This document shows, in pieces, positions 7,762 to 15,127 of a stretch of DNA of 20,336 nucleotides (position 1 is the stretch's first letter; each line of letters starts with the position of its first letter). The notes beneath the pieces were generated by a model. That model was not told the origin of the DNA. It did no database searches and saw only the letters and a list, made by a program, of their open reading frames with translations. The translations under genes and the position numbers were made by a program. The stretch is from Peptostreptococcaceae bacterium (lineage in GTDB: Bacteria > Bacillota_A > Clostridia > Peptostreptococcales > Acidaminobacteraceae), in NCBI GenBank assembly GCA_013619035.1, contig JABXKX010000108.1:1-20336 (forward strand), in the 5' to 3' direction.

Positions 7762-9513
7762 TTAACGACTTTGTTTGTGTAATATATAAGAATCAGATCC
7801 TTTTAAAGTGATTTCCGTTAAAGGTTTATCCAGTTCTCTAGCAACAATTTCAAGTACTTTCGGTCCACAGAAGCCACCCTGACAACGCCCCATACCCGCT
7901 CGAGTTCGTCGTTTTATACCATCAACAGTTGTTCCTGGAAGCGGTGCGTGAATCGCATCTAGGATTTCACCTTCAGTGATTAACTCACATCTGCAAACAA
8001 TATTGCCGTACTTAGGATTTTTTTTGATCCATTCATCCTGCTCTTCATGACTCAAATCTCTAAATTTAACGGCTGGTTCTCTCGTCTTTTTATAGTCTGT
8101 TTTTTTAGAAATGGTTTTATCCATCTTTAAGAGTATATTTTCAACCCTTTCAGCAATAGCAGGTGCTGATGCCAGTCCAGGAGACTGAATCCCTGCCACA
8201 TGTACAAATCCTTTTACAGTTTCGGAAGCTTCAATAATAAAATCTTCTTTGTAGTCTGCCGCTCTGATACCCGAGAAGAATGTGATGATTTCATTTTTCT
8301 TGATTTCATCTGTAACGCCACTTCCCAGATTTAAAATGTAATCTAGATCTGCAGCTTCTACTGATTTATCTTCTTTAAAAGGTGTTTCAGTAGCCGTAGG
8401 ACCCCATAACATATTGCCTTCTGGTGTTAAACTAGCGCCACCACCTTTTGTATTATTGGTTCTATCTGTATTGGCAATCACACCACAAGGTGTACTGATA
8501 AATCCTTTTCTGCTTTTATCAAAGATGGCAATGGCACCACGCCTTGGATGAATGGTATAAAACTTATCATCTACCATCTCTGCAATGGCATCTGCATACA
8601 CCCCAGCACAGTTAATCACATAAGAACATTTGATGGTTGAGTGATTTGTAATAACTTCTGTAACTTGATTATCTTTTTTATTAATATCCAATACTTTTGT
8701 ATCTAGTTTAAACTTAACACCGTTTTCTATGGCATTTTCTGCAAAGGCCATACAAACTTCATGAGGTTCAACAATACCCATGGTCGTCATCCATATACCA
8801 CCAATTGGATGACCTTTTAAGTTCGGCTCTAGTTTATTCACAGCTTCTTCATTTAGCCATTTTATTCCTGGTACTTTCATCATTTGTCTTAGCGGTCTTA
8901 TCAGATGACCTATACCTGTTTTTTTAATAACTTTTAAAAGTTTTGCTATAGTCCATTCTTTTTTTCGATAAAATACAATCAAAGATCCTGGTCTTTTTAA
9001 TTCAAAATTCAGATCTTTAGACAACTGCGTATACATTTTATTGCCTTTTAAATTGAGTTTGGCTTTTAAGCTCCCTGGTTTGGCTAAGGTACCAGGATGA
9101 ATGTTACCATTATTTGCTTTAGTCGCTTCTTCAGAAATATCGCTGTTCTTTTCTAAAACAACAATATTCAAGTCATATTGACTCAGCGCCCTGGCCACAG
9201 AACACCCTGATATGCCTCCACCAATAATAACAACATCACAAGATTCAACCACGCCGTTATTTTTAACACGATTGATTTCATCACTAAAGTCTACTTTTTC
9301 TAAGTTAAATTCTTTTGAAGTAATATCATTTACAACATTTCTAACACCTTTTACTTTTGCTGCTGCATGTCCAATTTCTACAACATCTTTCCAGTAATCA
9401 ACAACACCATTTAAAGTCACAATTTTTCTATCAGAAACATCAATATCGATATTGTAATGGGCTATAGATTCTTTTTGTCTAATTGCTTTTTGCACACGAT
9501 CTCTCATGATCAT
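7762..9513 (-). CDS. FAD-dependent polyol-phosphate dehydrogenase, GlpA-like, with BON and BFD [2Fe-2S] domains
   Basis: Three parts are visible in about 583 residues. Residues 3-66 fit a BON domain (IDIDVSDRKIVTLNGVV, then AAKVKGVRNVVNDI). Residues about 92-470 are a DAO/GlpA FAD domain with GGGISG at 98-103 and NGNIHPGTLAKPG after it. The tail is a BFD-type [2Fe-2S] domain with Cys507-x-Cys509 and Cys544-x4-Cys549 in RTRAGMGRCQGGFCGP. This is the anaerobic glycerol-3-phosphate dehydrogenase architecture plus an N-terminal BON module. The frame opens with a GTG at 9522 that abuts AGGAA; the ATG at 9513 (9 bases away) is preferred, and an ATG at 9507 cannot be excluded. It overlaps or abuts the kinase stop, so kinase and dehydrogenase are coupled. 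The substrate is likely a polyol phosphate made by that kinase; glycerol 3-phosphate is possible but unproved. Confidence 0.87.
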   Translation of the reverse strand: MIMRDRVQKAIRQKESIAHYNIDIDVSDRKIVTLNGVVDYWKDVVEIGHAAAKVKGVRNVVNDITSKEFNLEKVDFSDEINRVKNNGVVESCDVVIIGGGISGCSVARALSQYDLNIVVLEKNSDISEEATKANNGNIHPGTLAKPGSLKAKLNLKGNKMYTQLSKDLNFELKRPGSLIVFYRKKEWTIAKLLKVIKKTGIGHLIRPLRQMMKVPGIKWLNEEAVNKLEPNLKGHPIGGIWMTTMGIVEPHEVCMAFAENAIENGVKFKLDTKVLDINKKDNQVTEVITNHSTIKCSYVINCAGVYADAIAEMVDDKFYTIHPRRGAIAIFDKSRKGFISTPCGVIANTDRTNNTKGGGASLTPEGNMLWGPTATETPFKEDKSVEAADLDYILNLGSGVTDEIKKNEIITFFSGIRAADYKEDFIIEASETVKGFVHVAGIQSPGLASAPAIAERVENILLKMDKTISKKTDYKKTREPAVKFRDLSHEEQDEWIKKNPKYGNIVCRCELITEGEILDAIHAPLPGTTVDGIKRRTRAGMGRCQGGFCGPKVLEIVARELDKPLTEITLKGSDSYILHKQSR

Positions 9514-9518
9514 CCCAC

Positions 9519-11066
9519 TCACTTCCTAATTTTTAGTTCTATCATTTTCTTATAAACAGGTTGTAATCTTTTATAGGTCAACTTGTAAACCTGCTGATAG
9601 AGTTTCTCATATTGCTTAGCAGCTTCTGCTTCTGGTTCGTAGGTTTTTGTAATTCGGACCATTTGGGATACTGCTTCTTCAACTGTTTTATATTTATTTA
9701 AGTAAACATAACTTAAGACGGCTGCTCCAAGTGCAGAGGTCTCATGTGATTGAACCACATATACTGTTTTGTTAAATAGATTGGCTAGTAATTGACATAA
9801 TATATCACTTTGAGCACCTCCACCTGACAGACCAATTTTTTCAATCGTATCAGATGTTTTCAGTTCAATGCTTTTGATACCTTCTTTAATGGAATAACCT
9901 AATCCTTCTACCAAAGCCCTATAAAAATGTATTCTAGTATGTTTATCATTTAATCCTATCAAAGTGCCTGAAGCACCAGGATGTCTTACATCACTCATCC
10001 AATAGGGTTGCATCAACAGCCCATCGGATCCAGGTGGTACTTTATCTAATTTTTCATTTAACAATCTTTCAATACTGATATTGGAATCCGAAGATTCATT
10101 TTTTTCAAGTTCTGCAAATTCATCAATGAACCAACTCACCAACCAAAACCCTCTGGTTATTCCAAGTTCTGGATTAAATTTTCCTTTCATGGCTGCAGGA
10201 TAAACTGTGCCATAAGGATAAAGAGGTAAATAACTATCGGTTGTGGTTTGAACCGTTACCATAGATGCCAGAGAAACACTTACCGTTGAGGTATCAAAAC
10301 ATCCTACCCCTAATGTTTCACAAGCTTTATCTGATCCGGCTGCAATAACTGGAATCCCAACAGGTAAGTTGAACTGTGCTGCACAGGCTTCAGTTAATTT
10401 TCCTATTTCTTCACCAGGATTGACCAATTCAAATAAATGTTCTTTCTTCACATAGAATATACGCCCTTCAATATCAGTTCTCTTTGCCCAATCCAATCGT
10501 TTCCCTGAAAATGGTATATAGCCAGATGCGGAAGTGACACTGTCTCTATAAAGACCTGTCATTTTAAAATTTATGTAAGTCGATAAAAATAGTAATTTAT
10601 GTACTTTTTCCATCAGTTCTGGTTCATGACGGTCCACCCAATGATAAGGACAACTCCTATTATAGTTGTCAACAATATCCCAAACCTTCATCATCTTATA
10701 CGTTTTCTTGAGTGCGCCACTCACTCTGTAATTTTCTTTTATCTTTCTTGTATCCATCCAGCTGATTGCATTTCTAAGAGGTTTTCCTTCTTCATCTACA
10801 AATACACTGGTACTCCTTTGTGATGCCAAGGTCACGGCTACCACTTGTTTCATTACCTCTGGACTTTGCTCCCAAAACTTTTCTACAGCACTCACTGCAC
10901 TGTTCCAAAATATATCTGGGTGCATTTCAATAAAGCCTTCATCTGTCATTTCATACTTTGGATATTTTACCTTTGTTACTCCAAGTAAAGCGCCTTTATT
11001 GTCATAAACAATGGCGCGCATACTTTGTGTGCCACAATCTAGCACAAGAACATATCCAGTTTCCAA
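9519..11066 (-). CDS. FGGY-family carbohydrate/polyol kinase
   Basis: The 515-residue protein has both FGGY domains. Phosphate-1 motif DCGTQSMRAIVYDNKG is at 10-25, the substrate region WMDTRK at 103-108, a candidate catalytic Asp246 in AGSDKACETLG, and the C-terminal signature GLSGGGAQSDILCQLLAN (412-429) with ETSALGAA at 442-449. The family phosphorylates glycerol, xylulose, ribulose, erythritol and others with ATP. The sequence does not show the glycerol-kinase substrate motifs I would expect, and resembles the broader XylB group (COG1070), so no substrate is given. The start is a TTG at 11066 with GGGGG seven bases upstream; no in-frame ATG nearby aligns better. It is the first gene of the operon, about 50 bases from the promoter, and its product presumably feeds the GlpA-like dehydrogenase encoded next. 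Confidence 0.88.
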   Translation of the reverse strand: METGYVLVLDCGTQSMRAIVYDNKGALLGVTKVKYPKYEMTDEGFIEMHPDIFWNSAVSAVEKFWEQSPEVMKQVVAVTLASQRSTSVFVDEEGKPLRNAISWMDTRKIKENYRVSGALKKTYKMMKVWDIVDNYNRSCPYHWVDRHEPELMEKVHKLLFLSTYINFKMTGLYRDSVTSASGYIPFSGKRLDWAKRTDIEGRIFYVKKEHLFELVNPGEEIGKLTEACAAQFNLPVGIPVIAAGSDKACETLGVGCFDTSTVSVSLASMVTVQTTTDSYLPLYPYGTVYPAAMKGKFNPELGITRGFWLVSWFIDEFAELEKNESSDSNISIERLLNEKLDKVPPGSDGLLMQPYWMSDVRHPGASGTLIGLNDKHTRIHFYRALVEGLGYSIKEGIKSIELKTSDTIEKIGLSGGGAQSDILCQLLANLFNKTVYVVQSHETSALGAAVLSYVYLNKYKTVEEAVSQMVRITKTYEPEAEAAKQYEKLYQQVYKLTYKRLQPVYKKMIELKIRK

Positions 11067-11089
11067 AATGTTACCCCCTTTTTTCGCCT

Positions 11090-11097
11090 AGACGTCT
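11090..11097. promoter_or_regulatory. Second AGACGTCT half-operator
   Basis: AGACGTCT recurs here, 16 bases centre to centre from the perfect palindrome at 11103-11116. The flanks do not extend the symmetry. It lies in the leader of the kinase operon before the ribosome site. It may be a lower-affinity site for the same regulator dimer pair. Confidence 0.5.
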
Positions 11098-11102
11098 CCA
11101 CA

Positions 11103-11116
11103 TATAGACGTCTATA
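11103..11116. promoter_or_regulatory. Palindromic operator, probably for the operon's GntR/UTRA regulator
   Basis: TATAGACGTCTATA is a perfect 14-base palindrome starting 6 bases downstream of the -10 box of the kinase operon and covering the expected transcription start. A repressor bound here would block initiation. Its TATAGAC arm resembles the GT-n-TAGAC half site known for HutC-type GntR proteins, and the operon encodes one such protein as its last gene. Confidence 0.65.
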
Positions 11117-11121
11117 CCACT

Positions 11122-11150
11122 ATGTTATCCCTAACTTTTTTACTTGTCAA
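11122..11150 (-). promoter_or_regulatory. Sigma-A promoter of the kinase-flavoprotein operon
   Basis: On the minus strand a consensus -35 TTGACA (11145-11150) is separated by exactly 17 bases from -10 TAACAT (11122-11127). Initiation is expected near 11115, giving a leader of about 50 bases before the TTG start of the kinase. The operator palindrome sits on the start point. Confidence 0.8.
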
Positions 11151-11346
11151 TGAAATACACGTGTTTTTTCGAAAGATTCAGAATTTTCATCGTATTTCTA
11201 AATATTTTGTAATCTTCACTATATTTGTGTACTTTTATGTAATTGTTATACGAAATAAACCGAATTTTCTATCTTCCCTCACTGTTCTGTTGTAATAAAG
11301 TTACAAAGTAAATATTAGCAGTTTATATTTATCAAATGAACTTTTT

Positions 11347-11376
11347 TTGATTCTCCATTCATATACAGGGTATGAT
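11347..11376 (+). promoter_or_regulatory. Possible promoter of the small Cys-rich gene
   Basis: TTGATT (11347-11352) and TATGAT (11371-11376) are 18 bases apart, giving a start close to 11383 and a very short leader before AAGGAGG. An alternative pair, TTGTAA then TATTAG at 17 bases, lies about 50 bases further upstream. The rest of the 334-base gap between the kinase and this gene (11067-11400) holds the oppositely directed kinase promoter and operators, plus an ACACGTGT palindrome at 11157-11164. Nothing else is recognisable there. Confidence 0.45.
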
Positions 11377-11400
11377 TCTATCAAAGATAAGGAGGCTCCT

Positions 11401-11658
11401 GTGAAAGAATGTACTAAATTTAATTCATGTTCATTTCCAAATTGCGACAAATCGTATCATTTACTGACTTCAATTGATCATTTCATTGAAGATTACTGTA
11501 AAGGTGAAAAAAGAGATGATTGTATTCGACTGAAAATCGAAAACCATAATGGGAAAATTCATGTACCCAGTAATATGATGCCAAACGGCTTGCCACTACC
11601 GGGTACCCACAGAAGAGATTGGGATGAAGTTGCCTTAGAATTTAAAAAACATATTTAA
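11401..11658 (+). CDS. Small Cys-rich protein of unknown function
   Basis: An 85-residue protein on the strand opposite to its neighbours. The frame stays open to a TTG at 11347, but AAGGAGG five bases before the GTG at 11401 fixes the start there. Five cysteines lie at 4, 10, 15, 33 and 41, in the pattern C-x5-C-x4-C and then DYCKGEKRDDCIR, followed by VPSNMMPNGLPLPGT. From memory, a similar YC-x-G-...-C-x-R plus Pro-Asn-Gly layout occurs in small proteins and at the ends of some bacterial sensors; the residues suggest a bound metal or Fe-S cluster, but that is inference. It has no signal peptide or membrane helix. It ends at a terminator shared with the BCCT operon. I do not recognise a function, and its position between two operons may be incidental. 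Confidence 0.75.
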   Translation: MKECTKFNSCSFPNCDKSYHLLTSIDHFIEDYCKGEKRDDCIRLKIENHNGKIHVPSNMMPNGLPLPGTHRRDWDEVALEFKKHI

Positions 11659-11660
11659 TA

Positions 11661-11705
11661 AAAAAAAACTGTCATATCGTTATAAACGACATGACAGTTT
11701 TTTAT
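11661..11705. terminator. Bidirectional intrinsic terminator
   Basis: A near-perfect inverted repeat with 21-base arms (11661-11681 and 11685-11705), a 3-base loop and one A/C mismatch carries T-runs on both outer sides. It ends the small plus-strand gene and, reading the other way, the BCCT operon whose last stop is at 11754. A smaller 6-base hairpin (11722-11739) precedes it on the minus strand. Confidence 0.88.
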
Positions 11706-11753
11706 GAATCTCTTTAATGATATATCCTTTAGTGGATATGTTAAGTTTCTATC

Positions 11754-13298
11754 TTAATCCATACCACTTGCCTTTTTTATTGTCATACTTTGCGTATAAA
11801 GATCTTCATCTACCATTTTCTTAAAAGAAACGATTAATAAACACATAATAAGAATAATAGGTAACGCTGTAATAATCGAGACTGTTTGTATGGCATAAAG
11901 CGGACCATCAATTATCAGCAGTGTCATTGGAATAAATCCCAATGCAAAAGCCCAGAAAAGTCTGTTCCATTTGGCTGGTTCCTGTCCCTGATACAATTGT
12001 TTGGTTGTCACTGAAGCAAGAATATACGATACTGAATCAAAAGTTGTTGCTGTGAATACAGTTGCGGCAATTGAAAATCCTAAAATGATTAACTTGCTAA
12101 AGGTTAGGGTTTCTAGAACACTAACAATTGCTACTGGTCCCCCTTTACTGTTTAAAAGGCCAATGACGTCGAGTTCTCCTGTCAACTGTAAATGCAGTCC
12201 TAGATTACCGAACACAACAAATATAATCGCGCATCCCATCGTACCAAAAATCATAGATCCCAATATAACGGTTTTAACTTTCATGCCTCTCGAAATTCTA
12301 GCAATGAATAATCCTATAAGTGGTGACGATATGATCCACCATGCCCAATAGAAAACGGTCCAACTTTCTGTAAATCCCGAATTATTCACGGGATCCATCC
12401 ATGTGCTCATCCTAAAGAAGTTTTGAAGAAGTAAACCAAAACTAGTTGTACCCATTTTTAATATAAATAAAGTTGGTCCAGTGATTAATACGAATAACAA
12501 AATGATAAATATAAGTGCGATATTAATATTGCTCAGTACTTGAATACCTTTTTTAAGTCCAGAATAAGCACTCATTGAGAATAAAGTAATGACCAAGAAA
12601 AGTACACAGAGGTTTAATGACAGATTCATTTCAACACCCATTAAATTACTGACCCCAGCCGAAATCAAAGGAATACCTAATCCCAAACTCGTAGCGGTTG
12701 CACCAACTGCACCAAATATAAAAAGAATATCTATAATTTTACCAATGACTCCATCTACTTTTGAACCCAATAAACATCTAAGAGCTTCACTGATCTTAAA
12801 TACATTGTCCTGTCTTACAAAATAACTATAAGCTATTGGTAACGCAGGCAAAGCATACAATGCCCATCCTATAGGTCCCCAATGAAAAATACCATAAGTG
12901 GCTGCCATTTCAGCGGCTTCCCATGAACCTGGAACCATTCCAAATGGTGGTTTGCTTAAATAATAAGCCCACTCAATTGATCCCCAATACATAACACCCG
13001 AACCGATACCAGCACAGAAAAGCATTGCTGCCCAACTGAATTTATTAAATTCAGGCGCTTCATTATCACGCCCTAAAACGACATTTCCATATTTGCTAAA
13101 AGCAAACCATAACGCTGCAATCAAAGCAAAAATGCCCATCCAAATATTTAGAAAACCAAAATTTGATGTTAAGTACTTATTTATGAGATTAATTAATTGT
13201 GTCGCTTGATCCGGAAAGATGACAATCGGTAGACAGATTAACACAATTACAGTTATCGACATAAAAAATGTAAACCGATCGATTCTTATTTTATTCAT
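11754..13298 (-). CDS. BCCT-family betaine/carnitine transporter, carnitine-subclade features
   Basis: A 514-residue membrane protein with about 12 hydrophobic helices. Family marks are AGIGSGVMYWGSIEWAYYL (96-114) with KPPFG at 116-120, YGIFHWGPIGWALYAL, and SWTVFYWAWW (312-321) followed by LFIARISRG. The WGSIE...PPFG, FHWGP, DP...GF..WTVFYWAWW pattern is close to CaiT and related carnitine/choline carriers, and the tryptophans that box the trimethylammonium group are kept (W313, W320, W321). However, the Arg that replaces a sodium ion in E. coli CaiT (Arg262) aligns with Asn259 here, as in sodium-coupled BetP, so ion-coupled uptake is more likely than CaiT-type exchange. AAAGGGG five bases before the ATG supports the start. 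It is the last gene of the operon and is separated from the small membrane gene by a strong hairpin. Confidence 0.93.
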   Translation of the reverse strand: MNKIRIDRFTFFMSITVIVLICLPIVIFPDQATQLINLINKYLTSNFGFLNIWMGIFALIAALWFAFSKYGNVVLGRDNEAPEFNKFSWAAMLFCAGIGSGVMYWGSIEWAYYLSKPPFGMVPGSWEAAEMAATYGIFHWGPIGWALYALPALPIAYSYFVRQDNVFKISEALRCLLGSKVDGVIGKIIDILFIFGAVGATATSLGLGIPLISAGVSNLMGVEMNLSLNLCVLFLVITLFSMSAYSGLKKGIQVLSNINIALIFIILLFVLITGPTLFILKMGTTSFGLLLQNFFRMSTWMDPVNNSGFTESWTVFYWAWWIISSPLIGLFIARISRGMKVKTVILGSMIFGTMGCAIIFVVFGNLGLHLQLTGELDVIGLLNSKGGPVAIVSVLETLTFSKLIILGFSIAATVFTATTFDSVSYILASVTTKQLYQGQEPAKWNRLFWAFALGFIPMTLLIIDGPLYAIQTVSIITALPIILIMCLLIVSFKKMVDEDLYTQSMTIKKASGMD

Positions 13299-13327
13299 CT
13301 AAACCCCTTTCTATTTATACAACTAAA

Positions 13328-13373
13328 ACACTACAGCATCTGTGTTATTATATAACACAGATGCATGTAGTGT
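13328..13373 (-). other. Long RNA hairpin between the 45-residue gene and the second BCCT gene
   Basis: Arms 13328-13348 and 13352-13373 pair over 21 positions with a 3-base loop and one bulged base (13365). In minus-strand RNA the stem is followed by UUU-A-G, a short U-run. It could be a partial terminator that lowers expression of the second transporter, or a processing or stabilising stem. It lies about 30 bases before the ribosome site of the downstream gene. Confidence 0.7.
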
Positions 13374-13385
13374 CCATTATTCATA

Positions 13386-13523
13386 TTAATCTATTACATC
13401 TAAGGCTAACTTTATATTCCAAACTACAAAAGCTAAAGCGCCGATAATAATAAGTCCTTCAAGAAGACTACTTCCAATACTTTGCGCACCAAATAGTGCT
13501 TGATCTAAACCGTAAGTTTCCAT
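13386..13523 (-). CDS. 45-residue single-pass membrane peptide, candidate BCCT accessory subunit
   Basis: A short frame starts with an ATG at 13523, two bases after the stop of the first BCCT gene, and ends with TAA at 13386. The protein begins METYGLDQALFGAQSIG and then has one hydrophobic stretch of roughly 19 residues (about 19-37, LLEGLIIIGALAFVVWNI), ending KLALDVID. A purine-rich GGAAGGGG lies about 11 bases before the ATG, and translation could also be coupled to the upstream stop. Coupled tiny membrane proteins are known for other secondary carriers: the MetS-type subunits of NSS transporters and small accessory proteins of some SSS symporters. By analogy this may be a subunit of the BCCT carrier encoded before it. 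I do not recognise a named family; coding is supported by spacing, composition and the clean helix only. Confidence 0.7.
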   Translation of the reverse strand: METYGLDQALFGAQSIGSSLLEGLIIIGALAFVVWNIKLALDVID

Positions 13524-13525
13524 TT

Positions 13526-15097
13526 TTAAATCATCCCCTTCCTATGGTCATTCCTAATTTGTCTTAGGAAGCCACTAACTTGCATGATGACAAAGAAGGT
13601 ATAAGGAATACCCATGAAAACAGCGACCGCTTTTACACCACTCAGGGTACCTGTTACAACATTTGCAAATGAAATAGTCACCATAATAACTGACCAGATT
13701 AGCGTTCTAGAAACAGGTGCATTTTCAACACCATTACTAGTCATCATACTTAATGAAATCGCAGCACTAGTTGCACCAGTCGCTAAGAAAACAATAATTA
13801 AAAGAACAAATACCGGACCTGTTATTGCAAATAGTGGTAGAGATTGTAGAACCATGATGAACGATAAGTAAACGTCATTTGGATTTTCAGTAATATATCT
13901 TGCAATTTCTCCAGTGCCAGCAATATCATCTAAAAGTCCATATCCTCCAAAGACACCAAACCATGCAACTAAAAACAGGGTTGGAATCAGTATTGAAGCC
14001 ATAACAAACTCTTTAATTGATCTTCCTTTAGATATTCTAGCAATAAATACACCCATAAACGGCGTCCAAGAAATCCACCAGATGAAAGTTGTTAAAGGCC
14101 AATCATTGAACCAACCTTTTGCTTCAAACATGTAAGTATTGAAACTAATTGGTATCAATTTAGTAAACGTTGTACCTAAAGTCGTTACAATTGATTCCAT
14201 AAAATAACGTGTAGGACCAACACAAAATACAAATATTAATAAAGATATAGCTATAATAACGTTAACATCTCCAAGCACTTTCATACCCTTTTTTACAGGT
14301 AATAATGCTGGTAGTGTATATACTAAGAATAATACAAATAAAATAATAAGTGAGTACGTTAATCCCGTTAAATCAAATCCTGTAATGGCTTCCAAACCAT
14401 TCTTTACTTGGAACACACCCATTCCAATAGATGCAGCCATAGTCAACGCTGCTGCACTTGCTGCTACAACATTAGTTAATCCTGCTACTTTTTTGCTCCA
14501 TTTTTTATCTTTGAAGCCTTCTTCAATTGGTGTTCCAGGAAGGAATCTTGCACCTCTGTGATAAGTAAAGTATGCTATTACCAAACCTGAAATTGCATAA
14601 ATTGTCCATGCAGGTAATCCCCAGTTAAATAGAGATAACGTTAAAGCATTTTTTGCAGCTTCTACTTGAGAATACCCACCAGATACACCAAGTGGTGATT
14701 GAAGATAATGTACCATTGGTTCAGCAACACCGAAGTTTACTAATCCAACACCAATACCTGCGGTAAATAACATTGAAATCCAAGAGAAAGTTGAAAATTC
14801 GGTTTCGGCAAATTTGCCACCTAATTTTATCTTTCCAAACTTACTAAAAGCAAGATACATACATATTAGGAAGAAGGTTATTGGAATCAATATTGTGAAC
14901 CAATTCATATAACCATGGAATTTATAAACCCACCCCCACAAAGTTGTTGTTAAGGATTCCGGATTTATCAATGACCATACTGAAAATATTCCAGTGACCA
15001 TAATCGCTAACCAGAACAGTCGAGAAGACTGTTTAGCAGGTTGCTTGTCATCAACTATTATAGTTTCGACATTTGTTTCTTTTACTGCACTACTCAT
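13526..15097 (-). CDS. BCCT-family betaine/carnitine/choline transporter
   Basis: A 523-residue protein with a short polar N-terminus and about 12 membrane helices. The glycine-rich sodium-site helix reads FTAGIGVGLVNFGVAEPMVHYL (111-132), and the TM8 signature WWISWTPFMGVFIARISKGR is at 340-359, with the conserved Trp residues of the ligand site (W340, W341, W344). PVKKGMKVLGDVNV has Asn279 where CaiT has its sodium-mimicking Arg, which suggests a sodium- or proton-driven symporter. Substrates of the family carry a quaternary ammonium or similar group: glycine betaine, carnitine, choline, dimethylsulfoniopropionate. The ATG follows AAAGGGGAG by 5 bases. It is encoded directly after carnitine acyltransferase, which points to carnitine or acylcarnitines as cargo. 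It is clearly different in sequence from the second BCCT protein, not a recent copy. Confidence 0.93.
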   Translation of the reverse strand: MSSAVKETNVETIIVDDKQPAKQSSRLFWLAIMVTGIFSVWSLINPESLTTTLWGWVYKFHGYMNWFTILIPITFFLICMYLAFSKFGKIKLGGKFAETEFSTFSWISMLFTAGIGVGLVNFGVAEPMVHYLQSPLGVSGGYSQVEAAKNALTLSLFNWGLPAWTIYAISGLVIAYFTYHRGARFLPGTPIEEGFKDKKWSKKVAGLTNVVAASAAALTMAASIGMGVFQVKNGLEAITGFDLTGLTYSLIILFVLFLVYTLPALLPVKKGMKVLGDVNVIIAISLLIFVFCVGPTRYFMESIVTTLGTTFTKLIPISFNTYMFEAKGWFNDWPLTTFIWWISWTPFMGVFIARISKGRSIKEFVMASILIPTLFLVAWFGVFGGYGLLDDIAGTGEIARYITENPNDVYLSFIMVLQSLPLFAITGPVFVLLIIVFLATGATSAAISLSMMTSNGVENAPVSRTLIWSVIMVTISFANVVTGTLSGVKAVAVFMGIPYTFFVIMQVSGFLRQIRNDHRKGMI

Positions 15098-15127
15098 TAT
15101 TACTCCCCTTTCAAGATCTTATATATA

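Noticed and set aside
9519..11066. Calling the kinase glpK
   Set aside because: Both FGGY signatures are present but the substrate-region motifs look like the broad XylB group, so glycerol is not justified.
11157..11164. ACACGTGT palindrome upstream of the kinase promoter as an activator site
   Set aside because: It is only 8 bases, has no repeat, and such palindromes occur often by chance.
11754..13298. Naming the second carrier CaiT, a carnitine/gamma-butyrobetaine exchanger
   Set aside because: Several CaiT-like blocks are present, but the arginine that makes CaiT independent of sodium is Asn here and no caiA-E type genes are nearby.
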